64,000 nucleotides of DNA from Diploptera punctata (GCA_030220185.1 JASPKZ010003844.1:6103501-6167500), one strand, 5' to 3'; positions 38,691 to 51,155 are shown, counted from the stretch's first letter. Made by a program: numbers and translations. The notes: generated by a model not told the origin, from the sequence alone.

Positions 38691-39139
38691 AATTACTTGA
38701 TTTAGATAAGAAAATGTAGAAATATGGTCACAAACAATTACAATTGTGATGTAACCGTGACGTCATTCCCATTGGTTTATCCTCAAAATTGTATGTTGTG
38801 TTAGTAAAAATGGCACAGCAATTTTATTTAAGTTTCACTTCTAATTGAATAAATATAAAAATCTTAATAACCAAAATAATTATGATCTTACAATAACTAA
38901 CGCTAGACATAGAAGTTATATTTTTTATTATATACTAGCTAATACCCGCCGTGCGCTGCTGCACCTAAATAAATGATGTGTTTTTGAATTTAGTTGAATA
39001 AGTAAAAGGAAAAATAAATATAAATTTATATCGTCTATTATTTTTAGATACTCCGTGCTGATTACCCGGCGTTGCCCGGGAATCTACGCATCCCGATGTA
39101 CTTGGCATGAATGAGCTGAAAGACAAAATTCGTTAATTT

Positions 39140-39335
39140 GAGTTATCTATAATTATCTACAAAAAATAATAATTTTACCATCAAAAGCGTGGGGTGCTCT
39201 ATATCAATTAAAATATTTGATAATAAACAGATATTGGTAAAAGTACAGTAAAGTCTCTAAGAAGAAAACGTAAAAACCACAAAAAGCACCCCACGCTTTT
39301 GGTGGTAAAATTATTTTTTTTTTGTAGATAACTCT
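39140..39335. repeat. Foldback with about 50-bp arms
   Basis: Left arm 39140-39198 (GAGTTATCTA...ATTTTACCATCAAAAGCGTGGGGTGCT) mirrors right arm 39285-39335. The core GCGTGGGGTGC/GCACCCCACGC is exact. The spacer is about 86 bases. Confidence 0.8.
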
Positions 39336-39422
39336 AGTTTTATTCTAGATGTGTTGGAGATGATTTTTTTGTTGACCACTTTAATTTTATCCCAAGCGTG
39401 TTGGAAATTAAAATTATTTTTC

Positions 39423-39540
39423 ATTTTTTAGTTCGGTTTTCTACTAAAGCATGTTGTTTTAGTTTTTTTAAACTACTATTTATTTTTTAGTTTGGTTTTC
39501 TAATAAAGCGTGTTCTTTTAGTTTTTTTAAACTGTTATTT
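39423..39540. repeat. Tandem duplication, two units of 59 bp
   Basis: ATTTTTTAGTT(C/T)GGTTTTCTA...TTTTTTTAAACT repeats at 39423 and 39482 with a few differences. Confidence 0.8.
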
Positions 39541-39623
39541 ATTTTTCAATTATTAGTTTAATTGATTTTCATAAACCGGAATCCCATTAAAATTTAATTG
39601 CTCAATACTCTTCTAAAAAATCC

Positions 39624-39714
39624 TCCGGGCAAGATTTGAACCAGCGACCTATGGATTACTGAAATTATATACCACTATAGTCCACCGCTCTACCAACTGA
39701 GCTCTTACAACGAT
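39624..39714 (-). pseudogene. Intron-bearing tRNA-Tyr-like pseudogene
   Basis: The minus strand reads a complete D arm (GCTCAGTTGGTAGAGC) and an anticodon stem GTGGA/TCCAT with loop CTATAGA, so the anticodon position is ATA where tRNA-Tyr has GTA. An 18-base insert sits exactly where eukaryotic tRNA-Tyr introns lie, after base 37. The T arm with CTGGTTCAAATC is present. The acceptor ends do not pair, so it is not a functional tRNA; it may be the head of a SINE. Confidence 0.65.
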
Positions 39715-40494
39715 TAACTAAAAAGTCGATAAGTCCGCAACCTATTATACCGGTTTTTAATGTTTATTTTTTTTAATTTTCTGATGATTCTGGCCAGAAT
39801 TTTAGAAACAATTTAAGAAATCATTGTATTGTCATTGGTCCTTTACAAGTATACAAAGTTTCAAGTCAATCCAATGTTTTTAAGTGGGTGAAAATCGTGT
39901 TGAAATATTCCGTTACGTAGATAGATGAACAGATACAGGTCAAGCTAATATAAAGCGTGTAAAAAGGTTAGAACTGTAGAAGTAGCAAACCTGCTTCCAG
40001 CGAAAACTTGGTATATCTTATTAATGCCTGGTTTACAATGTACTTACATATTTTTCTGTGCCCAAATTATTCAGCATTTTTCACATTCAGTATTCTCTAT
40101 TTTTCCAAACATCAGTTTGATTTTTATTTGAGTGTTTTAATACTCTTACTATCCCTTTACGACAAAAACAAATACATTGATTGAAGTCCACATACATTGG
40201 TAAACAAACCAAAACAATTTTATTATTTTTATAAACTTATAATTCATCTTCAGTTACTTATATCTTTACTAGTACACGTCAAGCTTTTCTGGATATTACA
40301 TTTAAGGCTGTATTATGAATGTACTTTGTTATATGAGTATTTTAAAGTGATATGTTTCATTTTGTACCTGGCACACAGAACACTTTACATAAAATAAAAC
40401 AGAAAGCTTTTAACAGTGTTCTTATGCTTATTTTTCTACAAGTATATAATTATATAACTAAGACTAAACTTTCACGAGGCTTAGGACTAGAAGG

Positions 40495-40815
40495 CCCTTG
40501 CCCTACCAGTCGGCTGCTGATCATACATCCACATGTGCTACTCGCAGAGATAGACGATCATAATCCAGCGAGTACAGGGGTGACATGTGGTCAACATGTC
40601 GGGTCGTTCCCTACCGTTATAGCCAATTTTCTCAAACTCTAGCCGCTACTAATTGTAGCTACCCAAATTCCTCACGATGCTGGGTGAGCATCAGTCCCAT
40701 GCTGGCCGAAATTCCATGAGAAAATATCTTGCAACATAGAGACTCGAACCAGCTCAAGTCACGAAGCTCTGCGCCAAGCAACTTCCCTTTATTAACACTC
40801 GGCTACGGCGCCGGA
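40495..40815 (-). repeat. tRNA-derived SINE, family E, copy 2
   Basis: Colinear with 35260-35590, including the tRNA-like head (GCGCCGTAGCCGAG) at its right end and the GGGTGACATGTGGT block. More diverged in the middle. Confidence 0.8.
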
Positions 40816-41042
40816 CATCTAATTATATATTATATTACAATAGGGCCTATATTGACTTGTTAGTAAACATTCAAAGATCAAATGAGTTCAATATTTATAC
40901 ACCTACATGTATGAGCGATTATACATATACCTTGGATTATCATTATGATAATATTTTAGTGTTATATACTAAAACAATAAAATTAGAAGCAATAAATATA
41001 AACTAGGTTTATACCTGAATTATCAAAGTAAGCCCAGATATT

Positions 41043-44000
41043 GTCACCAATCATCCATCAGCAATCGTTCAGTCGACATGCACACCGCTGCATCTCACTA
41101 TATCACAGTCACTGCATCTGCAGTCACCATCACAGCAGTTGCACATCCCACGGACACTGCCTCCATATCAGTTGCTGTGACTTCCGCTGCATCTGTAGTC
41201 GCCACTGCCACCAGTGCCGCTCTAACAACCATTCTACTTGTACCCGCCTCTATCTACGCACCTACCATCACTACTACTCTCGCCAATCATTCGCCCGCAA
41301 TCATTCAGTCTACATTTACACCGCTGCAGCTCCCTCTATCACATCTATCAACTAACCGGGACAAAAACTACTCTGTCTTGGAACCCGGTGCTCAACTCAT
41401 AGTGGGTCGAAGAATTCCTCACCACCTGCTATATTAATAGCTCGTCGCAGAGCTTTTCACTTTGACTTTGACGGCATGCATCAGCAGCTTCCATCACAGC
41501 AGTTGCACTTTCCGTGGCTACTGCCTCCTTATCAGCTGCTGTGACTTCCGCTGCATCTGTAGTCGCCACTGCCACCAGTGTCGCTCTAACAATCATTCTA
41601 CTTGCACCCGCCTCTATCTACGCACATACCATCACTACTACTCTCGCCAATCATTCGCCCGCATTAATTCAGTCTACATTTACACACCGCTGCACCTCCC
41701 TCTATCACAGCTATTTACTAACCGGGACAAAAAATACTCTGTCTTGGAACCCGGGGCTCAACGCATAGTGGGCCGAAGAATTGCTCACCACTGGCTATTT
41801 TAGTAGCTGGTCGCAGAGCATTTCACTTTGACTTTGACGACTTGCATCTGCAGCCTCCATCACAGCAGTTGCACTTTCCATGGCTACTGCCGCCATATCA
41901 ACTGCTGTGACTTCTGCTGCATCTGTAGTCGCCACTGCCACCAGTACCGCTCTAACAACCATTCTACATGCACCCGCTTCTATCTACGTACCTACCATCG
42001 TTACAAATCACGCTAATCATTCGCTCGCATTAATTCAGTCTACATTTAAACCGCTTCATCTCCCTCTATTACAGCTATCAACTAACCGGACAAAAAATAC
42101 TCTGTCATGGAACCCGAGGATCAACGCATAGTGGGCCGAAGAATTGCTCACCACCTGCTATTTTAATAGCTGGTCGCAGAGCTTTTCACTTTGACGCTTG
42201 CATCTGCAGCTTCCATCACAGCAGTTGCACTTTCCGTGGCTACTGCCTCCATATCAACTGCTATGACTTCCGCTGCAGCTGTAGTCGCCACTGCCACCAG
42301 TGCCGCTCTAACAACCATTCTACATGCACCCGCTTCTATCTACGCACCTACCATTGCTACTAATCACGCCAATCATTTGCTCGCATTAATTCAGTCTACA
42401 TTTACACCGCTGCACCTCCCTCTATTACAGCTATCAACTAACCGGGACAAAAAATACTCTGTCATGGAACCCGGGGCTCAACGCATTGTGGGCCGAAGAA
42501 TTGCTCACCACCTGCTATTTTAATAGCTGGTCGCAGAGCTTTTCACTTTAACTTTGACGGCTTGCATCTGCAGCCTCCACCACAGCAGTTGCACTTTCCG
42601 TGGCTACTGCCTCCATAACAACTGCTGTGATTTCCGCTGCATCTGTAGTCGCCACTGCCACCAGTGCCGCTCTAACAACCATTCTACTTGCACCCGCCTC
42701 TATCTACGCACCTACCATCACTACTATTCTCGCCAATCATTCGCCCGCAATAATTCAGTCTACATTTACACCGCTGCAGCTCCCTCTATCACAGCTATCA
42801 ACTAACCGGGACAAAAATACTCTGTCTTGGAACCCGAGGATCAACGCATAGTAGGCCGAAGAATTGTTCACCACCTGCTATTTTAATAGCTGGTACATAG
42901 CTTTTCCTTTGACTTTGATGGCTTGCATCTGTAGCCTCCATCACAGCAGTTGCACTTTCCGTGGCTACTGCCTCTATATCAACTGCTATGACTTCCGCTG
43001 CATCTGTAGTCGCCACTGCCACCAGTGCCGGTCTAACAACCATTCAACATGCACCCGCTTCTATCTACGTACCTACCATCGCTACTAATCACGCCAATCA
43101 TTCGCTCGCATTAATTCAGTCTTCATTTACACCGCTGCACCTCCCTCTATTACAGCTATCAACTAACCGGGACAAAAAGTACTCTGTCATGGAACCCGGG
43201 TCTCAACGCATTGTGGGCCGAAGAATTGCTCACCACCTTCTACTTTAATAGCTGGTCGCAGAGCTTCTCACTTTGACTTTGACGGCTTGCATCTGCAGCC
43301 TCCATCACAGCAGTTGCACTTTCCGTGGCTACTGCCTCCATATCAACTGCTGTGACTTCCGCTGCATCTGTAGTCGCCACTGCCACCAGTGCCGCTCTAA
43401 CAACCATTCTACATGCACCCGCTTCTATCTACGCACCTACCATAGCTACTAATCACGCCAATCATGCGCTCGCATTAATTCAGTCTACATTTACACCGCT
43501 GTACCCCCCTCTATTACAGCTAACCGGGACAAAAAATACTCTGTCATGGAACCCGGGGCTCAACGCATTGTGGGCCGAAGAATTGCTCACCACCTGCTAT
43601 TTTAATAGCTGGTCGCAAGGCTTTTCACTTTGACTTTGACGGCTTGCATCTGCAGCCTCCATCACAGCAGTTGCACTTTCCGTGGCTACTGCCTCCATAA
43701 CAACTGATGTGATTTCCGCTGCATCTGTAGTCGCCACTGCCACCAGTACCGCTCTAACAACCATTCTACTTGCACCCGCCTCTATCTACGCACCTACCAT
43801 CACTACTACTCTCGCCAATCATTCGCCCGCAATCATTCAGTCTACATTTACACCGCTGCAGCTCCCTCTATCACAGCTATCAACTAACCGGGACAAAAAT
43901 ACTCTGTCTTGGAACCCGAGGATCAACGCATAGTAGGCCGAAGAATTGCTCACCACCTGCTATTTTAATAGCTGGTACAGAGCTTTTCACTTTGACTTTG

Positions 44001-46664
44001 ATGGCTTGCATCTGTAGCCTCCATCACAGCAGTTGCACTTTCCGTGGCTACTGCCTCCATATCAACTGCTATGACTTCCGCTGCATCTGTAGTCGCCACT
44101 GCCACCAGTGCCGGTCTAACAACCATTCAACATGCACCCGCTTCTATCTACGTACCTACCATCGCTACTAATCACGCCAATCATTCGCTCGCATTAATTC
44201 AGTCTACATTTACACCGCTGCACCTCCCTCTATTACAGCTATCAACTAACCGGGACAAAAAGTACTCTGTCATGGAACCCGGGGCTCAACGCATTGTGGG
44301 CCGAAGAATTGCTCACCACCTGCTACTTTAATAGCTGGTCGCAGAGCTTTTCACTTTGACTTTGACGGCTTGCATCTGCAGCCTCCATCACAGCAGTTGC
44401 ACTTTCCGTGGCTACTGCCTCCATATCAACTGCTGTGACTTCCGCTGCATCTGTAGTCGCCACTGCCACCAGTACCGGTCTAACAACCATTCAACATGCA
44501 CCCGCTTCTATCTACGTACCTACCATCGCTACTAATCACGCCAATCATTCGCTCGCATTAATTCAGTCTACATTTACACCACTGCACCTCCCTCTATTAC
44601 AGCTATCAACTAACCGGGACAAAAAATACTCTGTCATGGAACCCGGGGCTCAACGCATTGTGGGCCGAAGAATTGCGCTACTTTAACAGCTGGTCGCAGA
44701 GCTTTTGACTTTTACTTTGACGGCTTGCATCTGCAGCCTCCATCACAGCAATTGCACTTTCCGTGGCTACTGCCTCCATATCAACTGCTGTGACTTCCGC
44801 TGCATCTGTAGTCGCCACTGCCACCAGTACCGCTCTAACAACCATTCTACATGCACCCGCTTCTATCTACGCACCTGTCATCGCTACTAATCACGCCAAT
44901 CATTCGCTCGCATTAATTCAGTCTAAATTTAAACCGCTGCACCTCCCTGTATTACAGCTATCAACTAACCGGGACAAAAAACACTATGTCATGGAACCCT
45001 GGGCTCAAAGCATTGTGGGCCGAAGAATTGCTCACCACCTGCTATTTTAATAGCTGGTCGCTGAGCTTTTCACTTTGACGGCTTGCATCTGCAGCCTCCT
45101 ACACAGCAGTTGCACTTTCCGTGGGTACTGCCTCCATATCAACTGCTGTGACTTCCGCTGCATCTGTAGTCGCCACTGCCACCAGTGCCGCTCTAACAAC
45201 CATTCTACATGCACCCGCTTCTATCTACGTACCTACCATCGCTACTAATCACGCCAATCATTCGCTCCCATTAATTCAGTCTACATTGAAACCGCTGCAC
45301 CTCCCTCTATTACAGCTATCAACTAACCGGGACAAAAAATACTCTGTCATGGAACCCGGGGCTCAACGCATTGTGGGCCGAAGAATTGCTCACCACCTGC
45401 TATTTTAATAGCTGGTCGCAGAGCTTTTCACTTTGACTTTGACGGCTTGCATCTGCAGCCTCCATCAGAGCAGTTGCACTTTCCGTGGCTACTGCCTCCA
45501 TATCAACTGCTGTGACTTCCGCTGCATCTGTAATCGCCACTGCCACCAGTGCCGCTCTAACAACCATTTCTACGTGCACCCGCCTCTATCTGCGCACCTA
45601 CCATCACTACTACTCTCGCCAAACATTCGCTCGCAATCATTCAGTCTACATTTACACCGCTGTACCTCCTTCTATCACAGCTACCACTAACCGGGAGAAA
45701 AAGTACTCTGTCTTGGAACCCGGGGCTTAACGCATTGTGGGCCGAAGAATTGCTCACCACCTGCTATTTTAATAGCTGGTACAGAGCTTTTCACGTTGAC
45801 TTTTGACGGCTTGCATCTGCAGCCTCCATCACAGCAGTTGCACTTTCCGTGCCTACTGCCTCATTAACAACTTCTGTGACTTCCGCTGCATCTGTAGTCG
45901 CCACTGCTACCAGAGCCGCTCTAACAACCATTCTACTTGCACCCGCCTCTATCTACGCACCTACCATCACTACTACTCTCGCCAATCATTCACCTGCAAT
46001 CAATGAGTCTACATTTACACCGCTGCAGCTCCCTCTATCACAGCTATCAACTAACCGGGACAAAAATACTCTGTCTTGGAACCCGAGGATCAACGCATTG
46101 TGGGCCGAAGAATTGCTCACCACCTGCTATTTTAATACCTGGTACAGAGCTTTTCACTTTGACTTTGACGGCTTGCATCTGCAGCCTCCATCAGAGCAGT
46201 TGCACTTTCCGTGGCTACTGCCTCCATATCAACTGCTGTGACTTCCGCTGCATCTGTAGTCGCCACTGCCACCAGTGCCGCTCTAACAACCATTCTACTT
46301 GCACCCGCCTCTATCTACGCACCTACCATCACTACTACTCTCGCCAATCATTCGCCCGCAATCATTGAGTCTACATTTACACCGCTGCAGCTCCCTCTAT
46401 CACAGTTATCAACTAACCGGGACAAAAAATACTCTGTCTTGGAACCCGGGGCTCAACTTATAGTGGTCCGAAGAATTGTTCACCACCAGCTATGTTATTA
46501 ACTTGTCGCTTTGACGATTTGCGTCTGCAGTCTTCATCACAGCAGTTGCACTTCCCGCGGCAACTGTCTCCTGTGACTTCCGTTGCATCTGTAGTCGCCG
46601 CTCCAACAATCACTTCTCTTGCACTCGGATCCATCTACGCACCTACCATCACTACTGCTGCTGG
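41043..46664. repeat. Satellite array, about 15 monomers of about 362 bp with a local trimeric higher-order repeat
   Basis: Monomers recur every 355-366 bases. Equivalent positions are 41150, 41514, 41880, 42236, 42600, 42961, 43325, 43682, 44044, 44408, 44763, 45121, 45485, 45849 and 46211. The array starts and ends within a monomer. Two main monomer types can be told apart: one with CATGCACCCGCTTCTATC, the other with CTTGCACCCGCCTCTATC and CTCGCCAATCATTCGCCCGC. Each monomer contains an open Ala/Thr/Ser-rich stretch of about 85-95 codons. The monomer lengths are not a fixed multiple of three and stops separate units, so this is not one long gene. Confidence 0.97.
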
Positions 46665-48129
46665 CATTGCTGAAATGAAATAATATGATTCCTACCAGAT
46701 TTAGATAGCTAGGACACAATTGCATAAGAACATCATTGGGTTGCGTTTCTATTTAGTTAGCGTAACATACAAACCTGACCGTATTTTTTGTAACTGAAAA
46801 AATGCATATTGTTTCAACATAGTAATATCCAGAAATCTTAATGTGCTTACAGCTTTTAAGTTGTGTTTTACAAACTCTGATATTTCTGCAGCATATATAT
46901 TTACACAGTCATTCCTAATGAGAAAAAGTAATTAATTCTTAAATTAATATTTTTAGTGTATTTTCAAATTCCTAAAATATTACAGAACGTATCTTTAACT
47001 TCCTATCTAAAAATGGTAAAATAAACGGGTACTTCCATTCAAAGAGTAAGTACTTATACATTCCCCATTCATTAAATTATATTGATTTTTTTAGCCTAAG
47101 AGAAATTACTGGCTTCTTAACAAATAATTAATAGTTATATATTAGTATTCATTTTGTTTGCTTGTTTATAGTGATTTTAACTAATAGTGGCACAACCACA
47201 AATTTTAGTCGATTTGAAACTCTACTATAGATCAGAGTCTTTTTCGAGTTTTATAGATCTGCCAGATCAAGAAAATACGTCGTACTATACAGGATTTGAA
47301 TCTGGGACTGTAAGTTTACAAGCACTATTGTACGTCTTTGAAATTATTTCTTAATATAATTTGTAACATTCCTGAGGTACTGAGTTCAGCATCTTCTAGG
47401 CCTATTAGAAAAGTTGTAACGTTTAATGTTAACACTTTTTTCACTGAATGTTAATGATAAAATCTGTAATATTAAGAATTACGTATTTTATCTATATATT
47501 GTATAATTTACTCGTATATAATATAATATGATTCCTAATTATAGTAACTTTTTTAAATATATTTTTCTATAGACCCTTATAGCACTTAGAAATTTTAAAC
47601 TACTAATATTTATGGTATTTTAAAAGATGAATAAGTAGTCCTTCAATCAAATTATTTTTCGTTTGTCGATTAGGATTCATTCCAAATGTACGAAGGTGTC
47701 TTAATTCCTTCTCGGGTGTTCTCCCGGTGTTTATTGCCAGAGATTCATGTTGTCTTGTAAGTTTGATTTTTCTTCCCGCTATCTTCAATAATGTTTCAGT
47801 GAACTCTAGAACAGTAAAATACACAAATATACACCAATGTTTAAAAAGTGAGAAAACATGAAAAATTCATCTGTGCTATAAACTCAGACATTTACATAAC
47901 ACATAATTTCAACCTAAATGATTATGTTTGATAATCATTTTATAATATTATTCTATACTTTTTAAAATCGTGTTTGAACACCGTTGAGGTTAAAATTATT
48001 TCAATTATAAATTGTTTTTTATACCTTATAAAACAGTCTTCCTCAACTATAATAACTTCTGTTATAAATTTGTCCCAACATTAAAATTCAAAGCTTTTCA
48101 TGCTTCATCTTCAGGAATTTTATGGTACT
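46665..48129. other. AT-rich non-coding spacer
   Basis: No gene found. A minus-strand 73-codon frame at 47603-47824 (RTPEKELRHLRTFGMNPN) is possibly a Penelope-like remnant but is too short to call. The rest shows nothing recognised. Confidence 0.5.
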
Positions 48130-48620
48130 CTTTTAAATTATTTGTATATTTTATACGGGCTTTGGTTGTTGGGTGTGTTTTCATTTATCAAATTTTTATT
48201 TTCTGCTTCCTTGATAATATCAATTTCTTCCAGGATATTGATCTTTTGTCAATTATTCTCTTTGTGGATTATTGACAATGTTTATCTATTTTGTTAAATT
48301 GATTTCCGGTTTCTGAAATGTGTTCAGCAAAACTTGATTTTCCTTCTCTTTTAATAAAGTCTGAGAAATGTTCATTGAATCTTATTTAAAACTTCTTGAT
48401 GTTCTGCCTATATAACATTTTTCACAGTTGTTATATTTGAGTTAATATACACCTTAATTTCATATTTATTATTTTCTTCCATTCTATTAGTTATTAGGTT
48501 ATTTAATTTATTTCTAGTTTTGTAAGCTACTTTTATGTTTTTGTCAAATTTCTTGATAGATTTTGCCACTTTTATTGTTTCATTACCTGTATAATATTAT
48601 TGAGTAGAAATATACAGCTT
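48130..48620 (-). pseudogene. Penelope-like GIY-YIG endonuclease remnant, third copy
   Basis: The minus strand, with several shifts, shows a NNLITNRMEENNKYEIKVY stretch, then an N-x-C-x2-CYIG-type GIY-YIG motif near 48415-48435, an EH block and a KSSFAEH helix near 48330. These are the landmarks seen at 22836 and 36847. It is strongly degenerate and AT-rich. The RT domain is not seen. Confidence 0.55.
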
Positions 48621-48845
48621 TTTACTAGTTAAATTTAATTCAATTAAATCTGAATAAATGTTTGTTGTTATAGTTACCTAATGTATTGTTACGAGCGATC
48701 TTCAAGTTTTAACAATCAACATTTTTAATATTCACTGTTATCTTGTCACAAATGAGGTTATGGATTAAAATGTTTTAAATAATATACTACTTTTTTTCTA
48801 TCCGTCTTCTCAATTATAATTCATTTTTATTAAAAAAACTTTGTT

Positions 48846-49230
48846 AAATTATTAAATAATGAAGCCTTCCAAAAACTTGTTTCATCTTCGGTATGCTAAT
48901 TGGTACTGACCTTGGCTTATAATTTATATAATGGGTTTAGGTCCGTTAGTGTGTTCTTGTTTACAATGTTAATATTTTTTGCTTCTCTTAAAATGTCCAT
49001 GTTTTCTAAGATGCTAATCTTACACAAAGAGAATAACAACAACAAGATTAGCATATTAGAAAACATGGACATTTAAAAAGAAGCAAATAATATTAACGTT
49101 ATAAAACGTTATAAACGAGAACGCACCCACAGATCCAAGCCCATTATATAAATTATACGCCGACGTCAGTAACAATTAGCATGCCGAAGATGAAACATGT
49201 TTTCGAAAGGCCTTATGAATTAATAATGTA
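48846..49230. repeat. Large inverted repeat, about 180-bp arms
   Basis: Left arm 48846-49021 (GTTTCATCTTCGG, AATGTCCATGTTTTCTAA, GATGCTAATCTT) is mirrored by 49044-49230 (AAGATTAGCAT, AAACATGGACATTT, CCGAAGATGAAAC). The loop is 22 bases. It lies next to the Penelope remnant and has the same head-to-head layout as the junction at 23416. Confidence 0.85.
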
Positions 49231-49311
49231 ACGATTTGTTCTAATAAAAGACAGATAACAAATACTGATCATTATTTAAGTAATAGAAAAAAAAATAAAA
49301 GAAAAACTTCT

Positions 49312-49422
49312 TAGGGACAGTTTCACCAACAGAGGTAACTGTATTACGCCAGTTTTCCCCATATATAATACATAGCTTAAACTGACGTAATACAGTTACC
49401 TCTGTTAGTGAAACACACCCTT
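49312..49422. repeat. Near-perfect hairpin, 36-bp arms
   Basis: GTTTCACCAACAGAGGTAAC (49320 onward) through CAGTTT is mirrored by AAACTG...GTTACCTCTGTTAGTG to 49414, with about two mismatches. The spacer is about 23 bases. Weaker pairing extends to TTAGGG/CCCTTAA at the ends. Confidence 0.88.
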
Positions 49423-49530
49423 AATCTAATATAATTATTTTATATCTCTATCACCACAAATTACAATTTTGATTTAATTAATCCGTTCTGTTGTTTATTC
49501 TTTATTACTATTTAGCATCTTATGTATTTT

Positions 49531-49818
49531 ACCCGCTGTGGTCTCGAGGTAGCGTGCTGCCTTGTCACGCAGCGGGCACGGGTTCGATCCCCGGTCGAGG
49601 CAGTTTTCCTGGGTAAGGTTTTTATCGGATTTTTTTTCCCCACCTGTAAGACAAATGTCAGGAAAATTTTAAGGCCCAAATGGTCCCCGAAATCATATGG
49701 ACATCATTATCATCATCATCCTTATCATTATCATCATCATCATCATCATCATCCTTCACCGGTGTGGAAAGGAACGGGAAGCTACCACACCTTCAATTCC
49801 CTAGTAAAGCTGCAAGCA
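49531..49818 (+). repeat. tRNA-Asp-like SINE, family A, copy 4
   Basis: Plus-strand copy from the A box (GGTCTCGAGGTAGCG) to CTAGTAAAGCTGC, with an enlarged (CAT)n tract. It lacks the final GGAT tail. Confidence 0.85.
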
Positions 49819-50335
49819 TTCATTTTAATTAGCTTTTAAGTTAAATACCGATGCATGTATATTAGAAGCGAAGCAACACATGTGCAAATAATAAGTGAAA
49901 TTATTAGAACGAGGTACCCACCTTTAAATCGTTCACAAAATTAACTATTTAAAAAACAGAGCTTTTCTACGCAATTACCCTCGGTGAAAGTGGCCCTTAG
50001 AGTAACATAAAATCTGCATTTTCCTACATAGTATTATGAAGATGTTCCAAATTTATGTCAATAGCGTAACCATGGTTGGTTCAATAATAGAAGACAGAGT
50101 ACAAACAAAGCAACGTGTGTATCAAAATCAATCTCCCTTAGTTTTCGTTATCACTATAAGGTATTAAGGAGGATATAAAGGTTACAGTACTGTAATATAT
50201 TATTTTGTATCTCAGTGACTCTTTTACCTTGAAATTTTAAATGCAGAATATTCACTACTTTCCAAGTAAAGCTGTTTTAGAATTGCTAAAAATAGTTTAT
50301 CATTATTCATTCATAATTATCAAGCAAATGTTTGC
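49819..50335. other. Non-coding spacer
   Basis: AT-rich; no supported gene or repeat seen. Confidence 0.5.
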
Positions 50336-50522
50336 AGGCTCAAGCATGTTTGGAGGCTCAGAGGAAGCAGCCCTTCCACCATCCTTGTCCTGCGAAGCGC
50401 TCGTAACGCTTCCAGGAGACATTTATCTTACTGAGAAGCTTCATGGAAATCAGCCGGATTGTCATAAAAGGAACCGCGGGACGGGCAATTGCCTAATCCC
50501 TGGAGTGATGATGATGATGATG
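50336..50522 (+). mobile_element. Very short RTE-derived non-autonomous element
   Basis: The leader block ATGTTTGGAGGCTCAGAGG to CATAAAAGGAACCG matches 62124-62256 almost exactly. It is joined directly to the 3' end CGGGACGGGCAATTGCCTAATCCCTGGAGTGATGATG, the same terminal sequence as 22393-22437 and 62570-62600. Only about 185 bases remain between the leader and the (GAT)n tail. Confidence 0.8.
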
Positions 50523-50659
50523 TTTGTTTTTGAGTACTGTTTTACAGTGTTTGTGAAAGTGTCCAAAATATAAATATTTTACTCTTTTTATTAATTCTTC
50601 GCGTTTGCATGACAAAACTTCCTATAATTATAGATTTAGCATGGGCAGTTATAAAATAA

Positions 50660-51074
50660 ATATCCTCAACTCGTGTCCAACTCAAGCTCGGGTCGAGGAA
50701 TGAGATGAGATGAAGCTCCTATATTTAAAGAGATCTGTGAACTACAAGGGTGCTGGCCGACCATTCCTGACGCACCGTCACAGGGGCGGATGAATGAAAT
50801 GAAACTAAATGGATGGATAGATAGATAGATGTAAAGCTCTGCGGCGATCACTTAAGTGTCGGCGGTGAGCGATCCATTTTGGTCCTCCTTAATAGGTAGA
50901 GTAAGGAGAAATAGTGGAATAAAATTTGTGGCAGGGAAAAACGGGAGAAACCCGAAGAAACTCCTGCCCAAGCTCCGTTTCGTCTATCATGAAACCCACC
51001 TGGAGTGACAGAGACTCGATCTCGGGACTCCAGCGGTGAGAGACGAGCGTCTAACCGCTTACCCCACGGAGCCG
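50660..51074 (-). repeat. tRNA-derived SINE, family C, copy 1
   Basis: The minus strand begins GCGGCTCCGTGGGGTAAGCG (A-box-like) and AGATCGAGTCTCTG (B-box-like); the body has CGAAACGGAGCTTGGGCAGG. A separate insert with GATAGATAGATG and AAGCTCTGCGGC interrupts it at about 50813-50900. The second copy is at 57462-57783. Confidence 0.75.
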
Positions 51075-51098
51075 CCTTAGGATGGGTAGTAGATATTT

Positions 51099-51100
<2 letters not shown>

Positions 51101-51145
<45 letters not shown>
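51101..51145. repeat. (AT)n microsatellite
   Basis: About 22 AT units. Confidence 0.95.
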
Positions 51146-51149
<4 letters not shown>

Positions 51150-51155
51150 TAAACA

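Noticed and set aside
41043..46664. CRISPR-like or gene-cluster interpretation of the regular repeats
   Set aside because: Units are directly adjacent monomers of about 362 bp without unique spacers; this is a eukaryotic satellite.
47270..47350. B-box-like GATTCAAATCC on the minus strand with possible tRNA-like fold
   Set aside because: No convincing A box or D arm; pairing is weak.
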